A stretch of DNA of 64,000 bases from an uncultured Clostridia bacterium. Its GTDB lineage: Bacteria > Bacillota > Clostridia > Oscillospirales > Ruminococcaceae. A program made the position numbers and the translations under genes. The stretch's first letter is position 1. Every line of letters starts with the position of its first letter. Shown piece after piece: positions 8,355 through 15,967 of this stretch. The notes under the pieces are model-generated. The model saw nothing but the letters and a program-made list of their open reading frames with translations, did no database searches and was not told the DNA's origin. Location of the stretch: contig CANQPX010000007.1 of NCBI GenBank assembly GCA_947625915.1, positions 1 through 64,000 on the forward strand, given 5' to 3'.

Positions 8355-9480
8355 GAGTTGCGGCAGGCGAAGCCTGCCGGACAGTTTTGAGAGTTAAGAG
8401 TTGAGGCAGGCTGAGCCTGCAGGCGTGCGGGCGGAATTTTGTTTTTCTGCTGTTTTAATCCTGCGCCTAAAGTTTTGATGTTCTTTTCATTGGTGGGGTT
8501 CTTTTGTGTTCTGTTCTTATCCTTTATTTTGAATATAACCCTTTTTGCTTAATCGTTCGGGGTAAAACCTTAGTTTTCTTTTCTTGATTTTAATTTTCTT
8601 ATAACCCTTTTTGCCATTTCTTGCGAGGGGCAGACAACCATAAGGGAAGGGGAAACCCGAGCGTCCCTATGGGCGCTCGCACGGTTTTCCCCTTCCCTTA
8701 GTTTTTCTCCCCTCGCGCTCCCCACTTTCCTTCAACCTTTCCCCTTCCGCGCTCGCTATCCTAAAGTAGAAATTATAGAAAAAATATCAAAGTTTGCGTG
8801 AACATAGTTTGTGAAATCAACGGAAACCCTTAGAACTCTTTTCTTGGTACGAGAGTTCTACTGTTAGTTTGATATTCAACAATTATAGAGTTCTACACGG
8901 GAAAGGACTCCGCAAAAAGAAAATCCATTGTTTAGAAATACTATTCTTCTTTAATTTTCATCTGACATTAGAACGCTCATACTAAGATAAGCTAAACTAA
9001 AGAACCCGTATCCAACGCTTTCCACGTTCCAGAATACTATTTTATTTTTTCTGTATTTTCAACTCCGAACATAGCGAGCGTGGAGAGGGATAGGGTTGGG
9101 GAGTAGGGGGCTCGGGGGACAGAACCGCAGGGGAAGGGAGAACCCGTGCGAGCGTCCCTGTTAATTTCTCGGGGTCGCCCTTCCCGGAAGGTTCTGTCCC
9201 CCGAAACATAAAACTAAGAGATTTTCACAAAACGAAATATAAGAAAAGAGAAATAGAGAACCCCACCGACCGTCCCCCACCCACCCCGCTCGGGTTTCCC
9301 CGTCCCTTATGGTTGTCTGCCCCTCGCAAGAAATAGCAAAAAAGGTTATATGCAAAATAAAAAATCAAGAAAAGAAAACTAAGGTTTTACCCCGAACGAT
9401 TTGGCAAAAAGAGTTATATGCAAAATAAAAGATAAGAACAGCGTTCTTAAAACCCCGTGAAGGTTTTACCCCGAAAGAAA
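8355..9480. repeat. Noncoding nested inverted-repeat element (copy B)
   Basis: No gene is supported in this 1.1 kb. The left arm (about 8490-8760) and right arm (about 9075-9440) are long imperfect inverted repeats: TTCGGGGTAAAACCTTAG at 8558 is matched inverted at about 9381, and TTGCGAGGGGCAGACAACCA at 8620 is matched inverted at about 9307. Inner ends share an inverted CGCTCGCTAT motif (about 8750 and 9069). Between them lies a ~300 bp AT-rich core. The whole matches 23890-24935, with the core reversed. It has no transposase, so it resembles a large MITE or a non-autonomous element. It separates spoIIIAE from spoIIIAF. The start (8355-8428) contains two smaller palindromes, GGCAGGCGAAGCCTGCC and GCAGGCTGAGCCTGC. 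Confidence 0.85.
8757..9076. repeat. Core segment of element B, reversed relative to copy C
   Basis: The core contains ATTCTTCTTTAATTTTCATC (about 8943) and CTAAGATAAGC (about 8982). The reverse complement of the core of copy C carries the same blocks in the same order, so the two cores are collinear only after inverting one of them. The flanking arms match without inversion. Confidence 0.8.
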
Positions 9481-9532
9481 AATGAAAAAATTTTTGCTAT
9501 GCTTTTGTTAAAAGCAGAAAGGAAGTGTTAAA

Positions 9533-10039
9533 GTGGAAACTTTTAAATTGATATCAGCCACAGCTTGTTTCTTGGGAATTGTGATAACAGCATTGAGCTC
9601 ACTTTATCCGTCGGAAAAATTCTCTAAACAAATGAAAATGATATTTTCTCTTATATTTATTATAAGCATTGTAAGACCTTTCGCTTCGGGAAAGATAAAT
9701 TTCCCGGAAATAAACGAAAATATCTCCGCTAATGAAGAATATTATTCGGAAAAAAATGAGGAAGCTTATGATTATTTCGTGAGATCGGTGGAGGAAAATA
9801 TAAATTCTTCGCTGGAAGCTTCATTGAACGAAATAAATATTTATCCCGCAAATATTCAGACAAGTATTAATATTTCCGAAAACGGCAGCATATCTATTAA
9901 TGAGGTCAAGCTCGTTCTCGATGATCTGAACTTGCTGCCCGATGCGGAAAAATGTATAAGAAATGCTGCGAAAAGTAATGTTACCGTTACCGCAGAAGCC
10001 CGAACGGAAACGCAGTATACAGACATATCGGCGGAATAG
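9533..10039 (+). CDS. spoIIIAF: Stage III sporulation protein SpoIIIAF
   Basis: A 168 aa protein with two N-terminal membrane segments (ISATACFLGIVITALSSLY and MKMIFSLIFIISIVRPF) and a soluble C-terminal domain that in the family has a ring-building fold. Start GTG 9533 follows AGAAAGGAAG. Because the repeat element lies between AE and AF, this gene may need its own promoter or read-through. No clear promoter was found at the right edge of the element. Base use is somewhat more AT-rich than in AA-AE. Confidence 0.9.
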   Translation: METFKLISATACFLGIVITALSSLYPSEKFSKQMKMIFSLIFIISIVRPFASGKINFPEINENISANEEYYSEKNEEAYDYFVRSVEENINSSLEASLNEINIYPANIQTSINISENGSISINEVKLVLDDLNLLPDAEKCIRNAAKSNVTVTAEARTETQYTDISAE

Positions 10040-10075
10040 GATATGTTCCGCCAAAAAAGAAATGAGTGATGTAAA

Positions 10076-10591
10076 ATGCAGGATCTTTTTGACAGATTAC
10101 GGGAATTGGCAAAAAAACCTATGTTCCTGAAAGCAGCAGCCGCAGCGGGAGTTATACTGATATTGATAATACTTCTTGCGGATATGTCCGATGGGAACGA
10201 TAAGACAGAAATACGCTCCGATAATGCGATAAGCTTTGAAAGCGCGGATATCTACGCTTCGGGAATGGAAGAAAGGCTCTGCACAATGCTTTCTGAGATC
10301 GAGGGCGTGGGAAAAGCTAAAGTAATGCTGACAATAACTTCCACCGAGGAGTATGTTTTCGCCGAAACACAGAAAACAAGCTCTTCACAGTCGGAAAACA
10401 GTTACGTTATCATAGACAACGGTTCAAAAAAGGAGGCGCTGTTGGAAAAGATAAACAATCCCGCAATAAGCGGCGTACTTATCATATGCGAAGGAGGCGA
10501 TGACCCGAGAGTTTGTGAAAAGGTATATATTGCCGTTTCAACGGCACTGAACGTTCCCACAAATAAAATTTATGTGGCGGAAATGAAATAG
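10076..10591 (+). CDS. spoIIIAG: Stage III sporulation protein SpoIIIAG
   Basis: A 171 aa single-pass membrane protein: cytoplasmic N terminus, one membrane segment (AAAAAGVILILIILLA, near residues 24-39) and an extracellular ring-building domain with EGVGKAKVMLTITS and NPAISGVLIICEGG blocks. It forms the large ring of the SpoIIIA channel in Bacillus. It is followed 10 bp later by spoIIIAH. Confidence 0.94.
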   Translation: MQDLFDRLRELAKKPMFLKAAAAAGVILILIILLADMSDGNDKTEIRSDNAISFESADIYASGMEERLCTMLSEIEGVGKAKVMLTITSTEEYVFAETQKTSSSQSENSYVIIDNGSKKEALLEKINNPAISGVLIICEGGDDPRVCEKVYIAVSTALNVPTNKIYVAEMK

Positions 10592-10601
10592 GAGGATAAT
10601 T

Positions 10602-11144
10602 ATGAGAAAACCAAATCTTATCATCGGCAAAAAACATATCATTCTTGCCTGCCTTACACTGATACTCGGCGCGGCGATCTACATGAACTACGCTTTTTCC
10701 ACAGCAGAACAGGACATATCCTCGGCTGATGCGGATATCGAAAGCACAGAAGCGGTGAACTACGGCGATGCGGAATTCGTAAACGCGGACAGCGGAACGG
10801 ATTACTTCGCACAAGTGCGCCTTGCAAGAATGACATCAAGAGATGAAGCGGTGGAAACTCTTGCCACTATTCTGGGCGGGGGAGACCTTTCCGACGAAGA
10901 ATCAGTTTCATATACAAATGAAGCGGTGAACCTTTCCCGCCTTTCCGAAAGTGAAAGTACGGTGGAAAATCTTATCAAAGCTCAGGGCTTCGAGGACTGC
11001 GTTGTCTACCTGAACGGCTCTACGGCAAGCATCGTTGTCAAGTCAGACGGGCTCGTTCCTTCCGAAGCAGCCCAAATTAAAGACATTTTATTAACAGAAG
11101 TGACAATTCCTACAGAAAATATTAGAATTTTTGAGGTTAAGTAG
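10602..11144 (+). CDS. spoIIIAH: Stage III sporulation protein SpoIIIAH
   Basis: A 180 aa protein with an N-terminal membrane anchor (HIILACLTLILGAAIYMNYA) and a YscJ/FliF-like C-terminal domain, which pairs with SpoIIQ across the intermembrane space. The C-terminal block QGFEDCVVYLNGSTASIVVKSD is typical. ATG 10602 has AGGAGG upstream. Last gene of the operon. Confidence 0.94.
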   Translation: MRKPNLIIGKKHIILACLTLILGAAIYMNYAFSTAEQDISSADADIESTEAVNYGDAEFVNADSGTDYFAQVRLARMTSRDEAVETLATILGGGDLSDEESVSYTNEAVNLSRLSESESTVENLIKAQGFEDCVVYLNGSTASIVVKSDGLVPSEAAQIKDILLTEVTIPTENIRIFEVK

Positions 11145-11173
11145 TTGTGTCTTTCAAAAAAATTTGGTATAAT
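11145..11173 (+). promoter_or_regulatory. SigA-type promoter for the Asp23-like gene
   Basis: TTGTGT and TATAAT are separated by exactly 17 bases. The -10 box lies inside a 13-14 bp inverted repeat (see next entry). Confidence 0.75.
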
Positions 11174-11199
11174 AGTATTGTATAAGAATTTTTTGAAAG
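11151..11199. promoter_or_regulatory. Inverted repeat flanking the -10 box
   Basis: CTTTCAAAAAAATT at 11151 and AATTTTTTGAAAG at 11187 are near-perfect reverse complements bracketing the -10 box and probable start site. This could be an operator for a dimeric repressor. As RNA it could also form a hairpin at the 3' end of the spoIIIA transcript. Confidence 0.45.
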
Positions 11200-11249
11200 G
11201 CTGACTGCCGGATAGTTCCTGTCAGCCCCACATTCGGAGGTAGTTTGTT

Positions 11250-11600
11250 ATGAACAGAAGTTCTGAACCAAAGACTGACAGCATCAAGATTTCCGAGGAA
11301 GTTATTGCCAAGATCGCAAGATCGGCGGTCAATAACGTGGAAGGCGTACTCGGACTTTCCGAACAAAAGAAATGTCTCTTTCCGTTTTTTGTCAGATCGG
11401 CAGGCAGCCCCGTAAGGATAAGAATGAACGGCGGAGCAGCTGAAATTGCCCTTAGCATAAAAGTTTCCGATTCATGCAAGGTGAAAGCCGCTGCCGAAAA
11501 GATCCAGACTCAGGTGAAAGAGGATGTACAAAATATGACGGGGATCGCTGTCACTAAGGTAAGCGTTTTTGTTAAGGATATCGTTTTCGGAAATGAATAA
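11250..11600 (+). CDS. Asp23/Gls24 family envelope stress response protein
   Basis: A 116 aa protein of the Asp23/Gls24 family, small acidic proteins linked to the cell envelope and alkaline or general stress in Firmicutes. The family pattern is visible: ISEEVIAKIARSAVNNVEGVLGL near the N terminus, then alternating VRIRMNGGAAEIALSIKVSDSCKV and VTKVSVFVKDIVF. It lies upstream of nusB, as in many Clostridia. It has its own promoter. Confidence 0.9.
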   Translation: MNRSSEPKTDSIKISEEVIAKIARSAVNNVEGVLGLSEQKKCLFPFFVRSAGSPVRIRMNGGAAEIALSIKVSDSCKVKAAAEKIQTQVKEDVQNMTGIAVTKVSVFVKDIVFGNE

Positions 11601-11606
11601 CGCAGC

Positions 11607-11712
11607 AGCAGGCTCTCTTATACCGTATCACGATCGCAAAGGTACAAAAAATTTCCTTAATTTTCCTTTGTGCTTGACGGATATCGGCATATGAGAGGGC
11701 TTGCTTTTCTGC
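11607..11712 (+). ncRNA. Long structured hairpin between Asp23-like gene and nusB
   Basis: AGCAGGCTCTCTTATACCG at 11607 can pair with CGGCATATGAGAGGGCTTGCT ending at 11705, allowing two bulged bases. An inner GCAAAGG..CCTTTGTGC stem lies inside. A T-rich run (TTTTCT) follows. It may be an intrinsic terminator or attenuator ahead of nusB, or a stable leader RNA. I do not recognise it as a named family. Confidence 0.45.
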
Positions 11713-11753
11713 GTTTATTCAGATCTGAGGACGTATGGGGAAAGGAGCAGAAA

Positions 11754-12158
11754 ATGAAAAGAAGTGAAGTAAGAGAAGCAGTGTTTTTCCTTACATTCGA
11801 GAAAATGTTCGGAAACAGCACCGCAGATGAGATACTCGATACGGCATATGAAGTGGACGTCTTTGAAATAAACGAAGATGTGGAAAAATTTTTCAAAGCC
11901 GTTGACGAGAAGAAAGACCGCCTCGATGAAGTTATCGCAAAATTCAGCGAAACAAGACAGATAAGCCGTATACCGAAAGTTTCTATGGCTGTTCTGAGGA
12001 TAGCTGTATACGAAATGCTTTTTGACGATACAGTGCCTGATAACGTTGCGATCAGCGAAGCGGTCATACTTACAAAGAAATTCGCTTACGAACAGGACGT
12101 ACAGTTCGTGAACGGACTTCTCGGAGCATTCTTCCGCAGCAGAGAGGACAAGCAATGA
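11754..12158 (+). CDS. nusB: Transcription antitermination factor NusB
   Basis: NusB binds boxA RNA with S10 during rRNA transcription. The 134 aa all-helical protein begins MKRSEVREAVFFLTFEKMF and contains the conserved RIPKVSMAVLRIAVYEM and VAISEAVILTKKFAYEQDVQFVNGLLG blocks. ATG 11754 follows GGAAAGGAG; the longer track start at 11670 lies in the structured leader and is rejected. It overlaps the next gene by 4 bp. Confidence 0.96.
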   Translation: MKRSEVREAVFFLTFEKMFGNSTADEILDTAYEVDVFEINEDVEKFFKAVDEKKDRLDEVIAKFSETRQISRIPKVSMAVLRIAVYEMLFDDTVPDNVAISEAVILTKKFAYEQDVQFVNGLLGAFFRSREDKQ

Positions 12159-13093
12159 CTTTCCTCGGGATAGATACAAGCAATTATACCACTTCCGCCG
12201 CACTTTACGATACGGAAAGCGGTAGGATAACCACGGCGGGAAAGCTGCTGCCTGTGAAAAAAGGAGAATTGGGACTTCGGCAAAGCGACGCCGTGTTCCA
12301 TCATACAAAGCAGCTGCCGCAGGTCATTGAACAGCTTTTTTCCCAAATTCCGGCAAAGCCCGACGCGGTGGGAGTTTCGGTAAGACCGAGAAATGCGGAA
12401 GGCTCTTATATGCCGTGCTTTCTTTGCGGAGAAGGTCTGGCGGACTCGCTTTCAAAAATTATGAGCATACCTGTTTACAAAACTTCCCATCAGGTGGGGC
12501 ATATACTTGCGGCACTGTTTTCGGCGAAACGCCTTGATATGACCGAAAAACGGTTCTTGGCGTTCCATGTCAGCGGCGGAACGACAGATCTCCTGCTTTG
12601 CGAGCCTGATAAGGAAAATATCATAGGCATCACCGAAGTGGGAACTTCCCTCGATCTGAAAGCGGGACAAGCCGTTGACAGAGTGGGACTTATGCTGGGA
12701 CTGGATTTCCCATGCGGTATGCAGCTTGAAAAACTTGCGGAAAAAAGCGAGAAATTATTTGTGGCATTGCCTGTAATACGTGATGGGAACTGCTGCCTTT
12801 CGGGACTGGAAAACAAGTGCAGGACAATGCTCGAAAGCGGCACATCACATGAAGATACGGCACTGTACTGCTTGGAATATATCTATGCTTCAATAAAGGG
12901 AATGACGGAATATGCACTGAAAAAATACGGACCGCTCCCGATAGTGTTTGCGGGAGGAGTAATGTCGAACAAGATCATAAGAAAAAAACTTGAAAACGAT
13001 CTTGAAGCATATTTTGCCGAACCTGATCTTTCCCGCGACAACGCAGCAGGAACGGCGGTATTTGCGGCTTTGAAGGGAGCTTATTTGAAATGA
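12155..13093 (+). CDS. TsaD/Kae1-like paralog (peptidase M22 family)
   Basis: A 312 aa ASKHA-fold protein related to the tRNA t6A enzyme TsaD (GIDTSNYTTSAALYD start, HQVGH metal motif, HVSGGTTDLLLCE phosphate loop, VFAGGVMSNK, and a DNAAGTAV metal aspartate). It is shorter than true TsaD (about 335-340 aa) and sits in the nusB-xseA interval, where Clostridia carry a second, uncharacterised copy. Whether it acts on tRNA is unknown. Start ATG overlaps the nusB stop (ATGA), and its own stop overlaps the xseA start in the same way. Confidence 0.82.
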   Translation: MTFLGIDTSNYTTSAALYDTESGRITTAGKLLPVKKGELGLRQSDAVFHHTKQLPQVIEQLFSQIPAKPDAVGVSVRPRNAEGSYMPCFLCGEGLADSLSKIMSIPVYKTSHQVGHILAALFSAKRLDMTEKRFLAFHVSGGTTDLLLCEPDKENIIGITEVGTSLDLKAGQAVDRVGLMLGLDFPCGMQLEKLAEKSEKLFVALPVIRDGNCCLSGLENKCRTMLESGTSHEDTALYCLEYIYASIKGMTEYALKKYGPLPIVFAGGVMSNKIIRKKLENDLEAYFAEPDLSRDNAAGTAVFAALKGAYLK

Positions 13094-14265
13094 CGGTAAC
13101 ACAGGTCAACAGGTATATCGCTTTTAAACTGAAAGAGGACAAGTCTCTGAAAGGCATAATAGTTTCAGGAGAAATTTCCAATTTCAAATATTATGCATCG
13201 TCGGGGCATATGTATTTCACTCTGAAAGATAACGAAAGCTCCATAAAAGCGGTGATGTTCAGAAGTTATGCGTCACAGCTGAGATTTATGCCCGAAAGCG
13301 GAATGAAAGTCATTGTCACGGCAAGCGTACAGGTCTATGAAAAGGACGGCGTTTATCAGCTTTATGTGTCGGATATGCAGCCTGACGGCGCGGGAGCGCT
13401 TTTCCTTGCCTGCGAACAGCTGAAGAAAAAACTCTCCGAAGAGGGGATATTCAATGAAGAACATAAAAAGCCCGTTCCGCTGATGCCGGGAAAGATCGGC
13501 ATAGTGACTTCCTTGGAAGCCACGGCTTTACAGGATATGTTAAGGATAATCTCCGAAAGGTTCCCGATAGCGGAAGTAACGGTATTTCCCGCACTTGTGC
13601 AGGGAGCGGGCGCGCCCGCGTCACTTTGCAGAGCGGTAAAATATGCCGACAGCAAGGAACTTGACCTGCTCATCTGCGGCAGAGGCGGAGGTTCTTTCGA
13701 GGATCTTATGGCGTTCAACGATGAGGAACTGGCAAGATGCATCTATTCCTGCAAAACGCCGATAATTTCGGCGGTAGGACATGAGACAGATACGTCAGTT
13801 TCGGATCTTGCGGCGGATCTGCGTGCGCCGACGCCTTCGGCAGCGGCGGAAAAAGCCGTTCCCGACAGAAAAAACCTTCTGGGCGCACTGAATAACCTGC
13901 AAAAAGTCATGGAAAACGCCATGTTTTCAAAACTTGACGAAAAATACGGGCGGCTGGACGTTCTGGCAAAAAGGCTGGAAGCCGCTTCTCCGAGCGGAAA
14001 GATCCTTCCGGCAAAGGAAAAACTTTCATCACTGCAAAAACGACTGAATGACTTATACAAAATGTCTCTTAACAGATTTGCTGCGGAGATAGGAGAAAAA
14101 GCCGCAAGGCTCGACAGTCTCAGCCCGCTGAAAACGCTCGGCAGAGGATTTTCTCTTGTTTATAAGGACGAAAAACTGATAAATTCGGCAAAAAAAGTTT
14201 CATCGGGAGATGAAGTTAAAATAGTTTTTGCGGACGGCAGCGTTACGGCGGAGATAAAGGCGTGA
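13090..14265 (+). CDS. xseA: Exodeoxyribonuclease VII large subunit
   Basis: XseA is the catalytic subunit of exonuclease VII, which degrades single-stranded DNA to oligonucleotides. The 391 aa protein has the N-terminal OB fold (VSGEISNFKYYASSGHMYFTLKD), the catalytic block with TSLEATALQDML, GRGGGSFEDLMAFNDE and AVGHETDTSVSDLAADLRAPTPSAAAE, a coiled-coil middle, and the C-terminal LGRGFSLVYKD motif. Confidence 0.97.
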   Translation: MTVTQVNRYIAFKLKEDKSLKGIIVSGEISNFKYYASSGHMYFTLKDNESSIKAVMFRSYASQLRFMPESGMKVIVTASVQVYEKDGVYQLYVSDMQPDGAGALFLACEQLKKKLSEEGIFNEEHKKPVPLMPGKIGIVTSLEATALQDMLRIISERFPIAEVTVFPALVQGAGAPASLCRAVKYADSKELDLLICGRGGGSFEDLMAFNDEELARCIYSCKTPIISAVGHETDTSVSDLAADLRAPTPSAAAEKAVPDRKNLLGALNNLQKVMENAMFSKLDEKYGRLDVLAKRLEAASPSGKILPAKEKLSSLQKRLNDLYKMSLNRFAAEIGEKAARLDSLSPLKTLGRGFSLVYKDEKLINSAKKVSSGDEVKIVFADGSVTAEIKA

Positions 14266-14315
14266 ACGCGGGATATGCCTTATCCGCATGAACAGATCGA
14301 AAGGTGTGGACTTGA

Positions 14316-14501
14316 ATGGACTTTGAAAGATCACTTAAAAAACTTGAAGAGATCATAGGCAAGCTCGAAAGCAGCGAGATCTCGTTGGAGGATTCCATAG
14401 CGGCATACCGCGAAGGGGTAAAACTCCTTGCGGACTGCAAAAAGCAGCTCAATGAAGCACAGCTGCTGGTAACGGTGGAAGATGTTCCGGGAAACGGATA
14501 A
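14316..14501 (+). CDS. xseB: Exodeoxyribonuclease VII small subunit
   Basis: A 61 aa helical protein (MDFERSLKKLEEIIGKLES, SLEDSIAAYREGVKLLADCKKQL) matching XseB, the small subunit that binds the coiled coil of XseA. It lies 50 bp after xseA. Confidence 0.95.
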   Translation: MDFERSLKKLEEIIGKLESSEISLEDSIAAYREGVKLLADCKKQLNEAQLLVTVEDVPGNG

Positions 14502-14556
14502 TTTCCGCTTGAACACATCGAAGTATTGATAGGAGGAAAAGATATTGGAGGATAAT

Positions 14557-15450
14557 ATGTTTGGCGGGAATTTTGCCGAACGGCTGAAGTTCCTGACGGA
14601 TATGGTGAACGCTCACCTCGGGGAAACGGAAAGGCGCGCTTCGGAAAACATCGGCGAACGTTCCGGCATAGCCGAAGCAATGAACTATTCACTTTCGGCA
14701 GGCGGAAAAAGGATCCGCCCTGTGCTTACGCTGAGTTTCTGCCGTGCCTGCGGCGGAAATGAGGAAAATGCACTTCCGGCAGCCTGCGCATTGGAAATGG
14801 TGCATACATTTTCACTGATACACGATGATCTGCCGTGCATGGATAATGACGATTACCGACGCGGGAAACCTTCCTGCCATAAAGCATACGGCGAAGCAAT
14901 GGCTCTGCTGGCGGGAGACGCGCTGCTGAACGCGGCATATGAAACGTTAGGCTCTGACGGGAACTTGACCGCTGAAACACGAACGGCTCTCATGCGGGAA
15001 CTTTCACATTGGACGGGAGTCGCGGGAATGATAGGCGGACAGGTCATAGATACGTTATATGACGGAGAATTCGATGAACGGCTGCTTCTGGATATGTATT
15101 CCATGAAAACAGGCGCACTGTTAAAAGCGGCTTGCAGAATGGGCTGCATATCGGCGGGAGCGGACGGAAATGCCCTTGCGGCAGCGGAACGGTATGCGGA
15201 AAAGCTCGGGCTTGCGTTCCAGATAATAGACGACATACTGGATATAACGGGAGATGAAAAACTTCTCGGAAAGTCCGTGGGCAGCGACGCAAAGAACGGA
15301 AAACATACATATGCTTCGATAAACGGCGTCGAACGTTCCCGTGAACGCGCAAAGCTGCTGACGGAAGAAGCTTATGCGGAACTGGATATTTTTAAGGACA
15401 GTGATTTTCTTAAAGATCTTACGATGTACCTTCTTGAAAGAAATTATTAA
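14557..15450 (+). CDS. ispA: Polyprenyl synthetase (farnesyl/geranyl diphosphate synthase)
   Basis: A 297 aa trans-prenyltransferase that condenses isopentenyl diphosphate with an allylic diphosphate. Both aspartate-rich motifs are visible: DDLPCMDND and DDILD, with GGKRIRP and KTGALLKAACRMG in between. TTG 14545 with AGGAGG and ATG 14557 with GGAGG are both possible starts; ATG is preferred. It lies two genes before dxs, so precursor synthesis and chain elongation are encoded together. Confidence 0.93.
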   Translation: MFGGNFAERLKFLTDMVNAHLGETERRASENIGERSGIAEAMNYSLSAGGKRIRPVLTLSFCRACGGNEENALPAACALEMVHTFSLIHDDLPCMDNDDYRRGKPSCHKAYGEAMALLAGDALLNAAYETLGSDGNLTAETRTALMRELSHWTGVAGMIGGQVIDTLYDGEFDERLLLDMYSMKTGALLKAACRMGCISAGADGNALAAAERYAEKLGLAFQIIDDILDITGDEKLLGKSVGSDAKNGKHTYASINGVERSRERAKLLTEEAYAELDIFKDSDFLKDLTMYLLERNY

Positions 15451-15462
15451 AATAAAAAGGAT

Positions 15463-15942
15463 ATGAACAAAATGAATGCTCTTGAATACAATTATGTGCT
15501 CGTTACCGCGCTGGCATCATGGATAGCGGCGCAGGTCATAAAGACTGTACTTCATCTTATAAAGACAAAAAAATTCGTTCCGGAGAGACTTTTCGGAGCG
15601 GGAGGTATGCCGAGCTCACATTCGGCGCTTGTATGCTCGACCGCGGTGGCAATGTGCAGAAAATGCGGGATCGGTTCGCCCGAATTTGCGGTAACGTTCG
15701 TGCTGGCAATGGTAGTGATGTACGACGCCATGAGCGTAAGGCGTTCGGCGGGAATGCACGCAAGGGAGATAAACAGACTGAACAGATTGTTCGTGATGAA
15801 AGGGATAGAATCTTCCGAAGAAGCGCAGAGCGGGAAGAAGAAAAAGGAACTTAAAGAATTTCTGGGGCATACGCCTTTTGAAGTGCTCGGCGGCGCACTT
15901 CTGGGGATATTGATGGCTATGGTGATCCCCGTGAATATATGA
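15463..15942 (+). CDS. DUF212 / divergent PAP2 family membrane protein
   Basis: A 159 aa membrane protein with the DUF212 signature GGMPSSHSALVCSTA and YDAMSVRRSAGMHA. The family is a divergent relative of acid phosphatase/vanadium haloperoxidase (PAP2) proteins. A role in polyprenyl phosphate metabolism would suit its place between ispA and dxs, but is not shown. Confidence 0.88.
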   Translation: MNKMNALEYNYVLVTALASWIAAQVIKTVLHLIKTKKFVPERLFGAGGMPSSHSALVCSTAVAMCRKCGIGSPEFAVTFVLAMVVMYDAMSVRRSAGMHAREINRLNRLFVMKGIESSEEAQSGKKKKELKEFLGHTPFEVLGGALLGILMAMVIPVNI

Positions 15943-15967
15943 TCTTATTGCAAAGGACAGTTGTAAA

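Noticed and set aside
9161-9355. 64 aa reverse ORF in element B
   Set aside because: It lies wholly within the inverted-repeat arm and has no start signal.
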